Notes under the pieces: generated by a model
The model's database searches: none
Seen by the model: only the letters and a program-made list of their open reading frames with translations
What the model was told of the DNA's origin: nothing
In this document: positions 32,877-35,086 of the stretch, one piece after another
Numbering within the stretch: the first letter of the stretch is position 1
Layout of the letters: each line of letters starts with the position of its first letter
Made by a program: the position numbers and the translations under genes
Assembly (NCBI GenBank): GCA_015272155.1
Contig: JACYME010000180.1
Coordinates: 1-35,086 of the forward strand
Length of the DNA: 35,086 nt
Source of the DNA: Leptolyngbyaceae cyanobacterium T60_A2020_046
Lineage (GTDB): Bacteria; Cyanobacteriota; Cyanobacteriia; Phormidesmidales; Phormidesmidaceae
Direction: 5' to 3'

Positions 32877-34223
32877 ATGGTTCAAAATCTCGACTTTCAA
32901 ACCTACAGCGATCGCCTCCCGCCGCAAAATGTCGAAGCCGAAGAAGCCATCTTGGGCGGCATTCTGCTCGATCCAGAGGCGCTGGGCCGCGTCATGGAGG
33001 TGATGATCCCCGAGGCGTTTTACACCAACGCCCACAAAACCATTTATCGCGCCGCCCTCGACCTCAACAGCAAAGGTCGCCCTACGGATCTGATGACCAT
33101 CACCGCATGGCTCAAGGATCACGACCTGCTTGATAAGGTGGGCGGGCAAAGTCGCCTCGCGCAACTGGTCGATCGCACCATCAGCGCCGTTAACATTGAC
33201 CAGTACGCTGCCCTGGTCATGGAGAAATACATGCGGCGGCAGCTCATCCACGTCGGGGGCGAAATTGTCCAACTCGGGTATGACGTCAACACCCCCCTTG
33301 AGATCACCCTCGACCAGGCGGAACAAAAACTGTTCGCCATCACCCAAGATCGCCCCCAGCAAGGACTGTCCTCCACTGCCGACATTCTGATCGACACCTT
33401 TTCAGACATCGAGCAGCGATCGCTAGGTATGGTGCTGCCAGGGGTGCCCTGCGGCTTCTACGACCTCGACGCCATGACCCAAGGCTTCCAGCGCTCTGAC
33501 CTGATCATCGCTGCCGGGCGTCCCTCGATGGGGAAAACCAGCTTCGTGCTGAACATTGCTCGCAACATCGCCGCCGGGCAAAAGTTGCCCGTTGCCGTGT
33601 TTAGCCTCGAAATGTCGAAACAGCAGTTGGTCTATCGTCTACTGTCGGGGGAAGTGGCGATGGAAACCAGCCGTCTTCGCACCGGACGCATTGCCCAGCA
33701 TGAGTGGGAAATGCTGGGTCAGGCGATCAGCTCGCTGTCGCAGGTACCAATTTTCATCGACGACACGCCCAACATCTCCGTGGTGGAAATGCGATCCAAA
33801 GCGCGTCGCCTCCAGGCTGAACAAGGGGGCGCATTGGGGCTGATTTTGATCGACTATTTGCAGTTGATGGAAGGCAGCAGCGACAACCGCGTTCAAGAAT
33901 TATCGAAAATTACGCGATCGCTCAAAGGTCTGGCCCGCGAACTCAACGTTCCCATCATTGCCCTGTCGCAGCTCAGCCGGGGCGTTGAATCCCGCACCAA
34001 CAAACGCCCCATGATGAGCGACCTGAGGGAATCTGGCAGCATTGAACAGGATGCTGACCTAATCATGATGCTCTACCGCGAGGAGTATTACGACCCCGAC
34101 ACCCCCGATCGCGGCATCGCCGAAGTGATCATTACCAAACACCGCAACGGCCCCACGGGCACCGTCAAGCTCCTGTTTGAACCCCAATTCACCCGCTTCC
34201 GCAACCTCATGCAACCCCAATAG
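32877..34223 (+). CDS. dnaB: Replicative DNA helicase
   Basis: DnaB unwinds DNA at the replication fork as a hexamer. The 448-residue product has the N-terminal domain starting RLPPQNVEAEEAILGG, a linker, and the RecA-like domain with Walker A GRPSMGKT at 214-221, Walker B LIDYLQLM and the C-terminal ARTNKRPMMSDLRESG-like block. Many cyanobacterial dnaB genes carry an intein; the well-known site in Synechocystis falls between DLRESG and SIEQDAD, and here those two are joined without insertion (bases 34020-34052), nor is there an insert at Walker A. Length is that of an intein-free helicase. It follows rplI. Confidence 0.97.
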   Translation: MVQNLDFQTYSDRLPPQNVEAEEAILGGILLDPEALGRVMEVMIPEAFYTNAHKTIYRAALDLNSKGRPTDLMTITAWLKDHDLLDKVGGQSRLAQLVDRTISAVNIDQYAALVMEKYMRRQLIHVGGEIVQLGYDVNTPLEITLDQAEQKLFAITQDRPQQGLSSTADILIDTFSDIEQRSLGMVLPGVPCGFYDLDAMTQGFQRSDLIIAAGRPSMGKTSFVLNIARNIAAGQKLPVAVFSLEMSKQQLVYRLLSGEVAMETSRLRTGRIAQHEWEMLGQAISSLSQVPIFIDDTPNISVVEMRSKARRLQAEQGGALGLILIDYLQLMEGSSDNRVQELSKITRSLKGLARELNVPIIALSQLSRGVESRTNKRPMMSDLRESGSIEQDADLIMMLYREEYYDPDTPDRGIAEVIITKHRNGPTGTVKLLFEPQFTRFRNLMQPQ

Positions 34224-34265
34224 ATCGGCAGGCAACGTCACCACGGCATTGGAATGACGGGCCAA

Positions 34266-34281
34266 GTTCGGCAACCCGTAC
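34266..34281 (+). promoter_or_regulatory. K-box-like element upstream of groES
   Basis: GTTCGG-CAAC-CCGTAC matches, at every fixed base, the K-box pattern GTTCGG-NNAN-CCNNAC that I recall from work on the Anabaena groESL operon, where it gives light-dependent negative control. It lies about 40 bases upstream of the CIRCE operator, the right kind of place. Confidence 0.7.
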
Positions 34282-34292
34282 TTCTCTGCAAA

Positions 34293-34322
34293 TTGTCGAA
34301 AATCCCCCTTCGTCGGTAAATT
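34293..34322 (+). promoter_or_regulatory. Probable groESL promoter
   Basis: TTGTCG (34293-34298) and TAAATT (34317-34322) are separated by 18 bases, a plausible sigma-70-type pair. The -10 box overlaps the first bases of the CIRCE operator, so repressor binding would block the polymerase directly. The start of transcription has not been measured. Confidence 0.55.
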
Positions 34323-34347
34323 AGCACTCAGATGAGGAGAGTGCTAA
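34321..34347 (+). promoter_or_regulatory. CIRCE operator (HrcA binding site)
   Basis: TTAGCACTC, nine bases, then GAGTGCTAA: a perfect match to the CIRCE consensus, bound by the heat-shock repressor HrcA. It lies about 140 bases upstream of groES and overlaps the likely -10 box. Confidence 0.97.
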
Positions 34348-34489
34348 AACGCGCAAGCGGCCTCGCTACGAGTGTTTGAGCGTTTTGTCACGGCCCTCAT
34401 GCCAGATCAGGCGACCGTTCAGGCGCGGGGTATCTGGCCGTAATTTCTCGTGAATCATTGCAACTGAGTCAACCAATGGAGGTCTGCAC

Positions 34490-34801
34490 ATGGCAGCGAT
34501 ATCTCTGAGTGTTTCGACGGTGAAGCCCCTGGGCGATCGCATCCTCGTGAAGGTCAGCGATGCAGAAGAAAAGACCGCAGGCGGCATCCTACTGCCTGAC
34601 ACCGCCAAAGAAAAGCCGCAGGTCGGCGAAGTGGTGCAGGTCGGGCCTGGCAAACGCAACGACGACGGCTCATTCCAAGCCATGGAAGTAAAGGTCGGCG
34701 ACAAGGTGCTGTACTCCAAGTATGCGGGCACCGATATCAAGATCGGTACCGACGAGTACGTGCTGCTGCGCGAATCGGACGTGCTCGCCACCCTGGCCTA
34801 A
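34490..34801 (+). CDS. groES: Co-chaperonin GroES
   Basis: GroES caps the GroEL folding chamber. The 103-residue product has the family blocks [12 protein letters not shown] near the start, the mobile loop [19 protein letters not shown] and [18 protein letters not shown] with the C-terminal [17 protein letters not shown] stands nine bases before the ATG. It is the first gene of the groESL operon, under the CIRCE and K-box-like sites, followed after 146 bases by groEL. Confidence 0.98.
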   Translation: MAAISLSVSTVKPLGDRILVKVSDAEEKTAGGILLPDTAKEKPQVGEVVQVGPGKRNDDGSFQAMEVKVGDKVLYSKYAGTDIKIGTDEYVLLRESDVLATLA

Positions 34802-34932
34802 GGGCATCTGGGCGTTGCGCCCTGGCTGCGAATTGGGCTTGAACCTCACACAGATCAAGCCATTCGTACCGCGTTTCAGTTCATTTCAGTTCTGCAAACC
34901 ATTACTTCTGACAACTCACTGCATTGTGTTAG

Positions 34933-35086
<154 letters not shown>

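Overview
The window is a piece of a cyanobacterial chromosome. The evidence is the photosystem I subunit PsaK, two carboxysome shell proteins (CcmK3- and CcmK4-like), a Ycf46-type AAA ATPase, a DUF2808 protein, a proton-translocating transhydrogenase pair, and very frequent copies of the HIP1 palindrome GCGATCGC in both genes and spacers. The CcmK paralogues point to a beta-cyanobacterium. The GC-rich codon use and the dispersed intergenic palindromes fit a Leptolyngbya-like lineage, but I cannot fix the genus from sequence alone.

Layout. 1-390: spacer with a gene remnant and a paired palindrome. 391-4483 (minus): a probable operon of an exported FAD oxidoreductase, a HAD phosphatase, a ParA ATPase and a coiled-coil partner; the last two look like a McdA/McdB carboxysome-positioning pair. 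4723-7824: a HerA-like ATPase divergent from an AI-2E family membrane protein. 8105-11201 (minus): pntA-pntB. 11953-12534: an exported DUF2808 protein with a clear terminator. 12890-17941 (plus): the cluster rpmH, rnpA, PH-domain protein, yidC, jag-like, DUF177, ycf46, covering ribosome, RNA and membrane-insertion functions. 18025-18940: an SH3 protein and a 55-residue membrane protein. 19242-23319 (minus): thiD, then ftsZ, ftsQ and a small membrane protein. 23594-25006: psaK, convergent with an SLH lipoprotein. 25155-27595 (plus): nucleoside hydrolase, an unknown protein, ccmK3, ccmK4. 27692-29902: an EamA transporter, a 48-residue ORF and an alpha/beta hydrolase. 30092-32014: a decaying stretch with a dead P-type ATPase, a poorly bounded hypothetical gene and a LapA-domain protein. 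32208-35086 (plus): rplI, dnaB, then groES-groEL (cut by the window end) behind a K-box-like site and a perfect CIRCE operator.

How the genes connect. The window holds a candidate carboxysome-positioning pair about 25 kb from accessory shell genes, so two parts of carboxysome biology may be represented. The rpmH-to-ycf46 cluster and the rplI-dnaB pair are housekeeping. The groESL control region shows dual negative control (HrcA/CIRCE plus a K-box-like element). The most interesting points are the McdAB-like pair and its unusual operon partners, the CcmK3 pore sequence and its uncharacterised neighbour, the K-box/CIRCE arrangement, the P-type ATPase pseudogene, and several very small genes. 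All functional calls are from motif recognition by eye; no database search was run.
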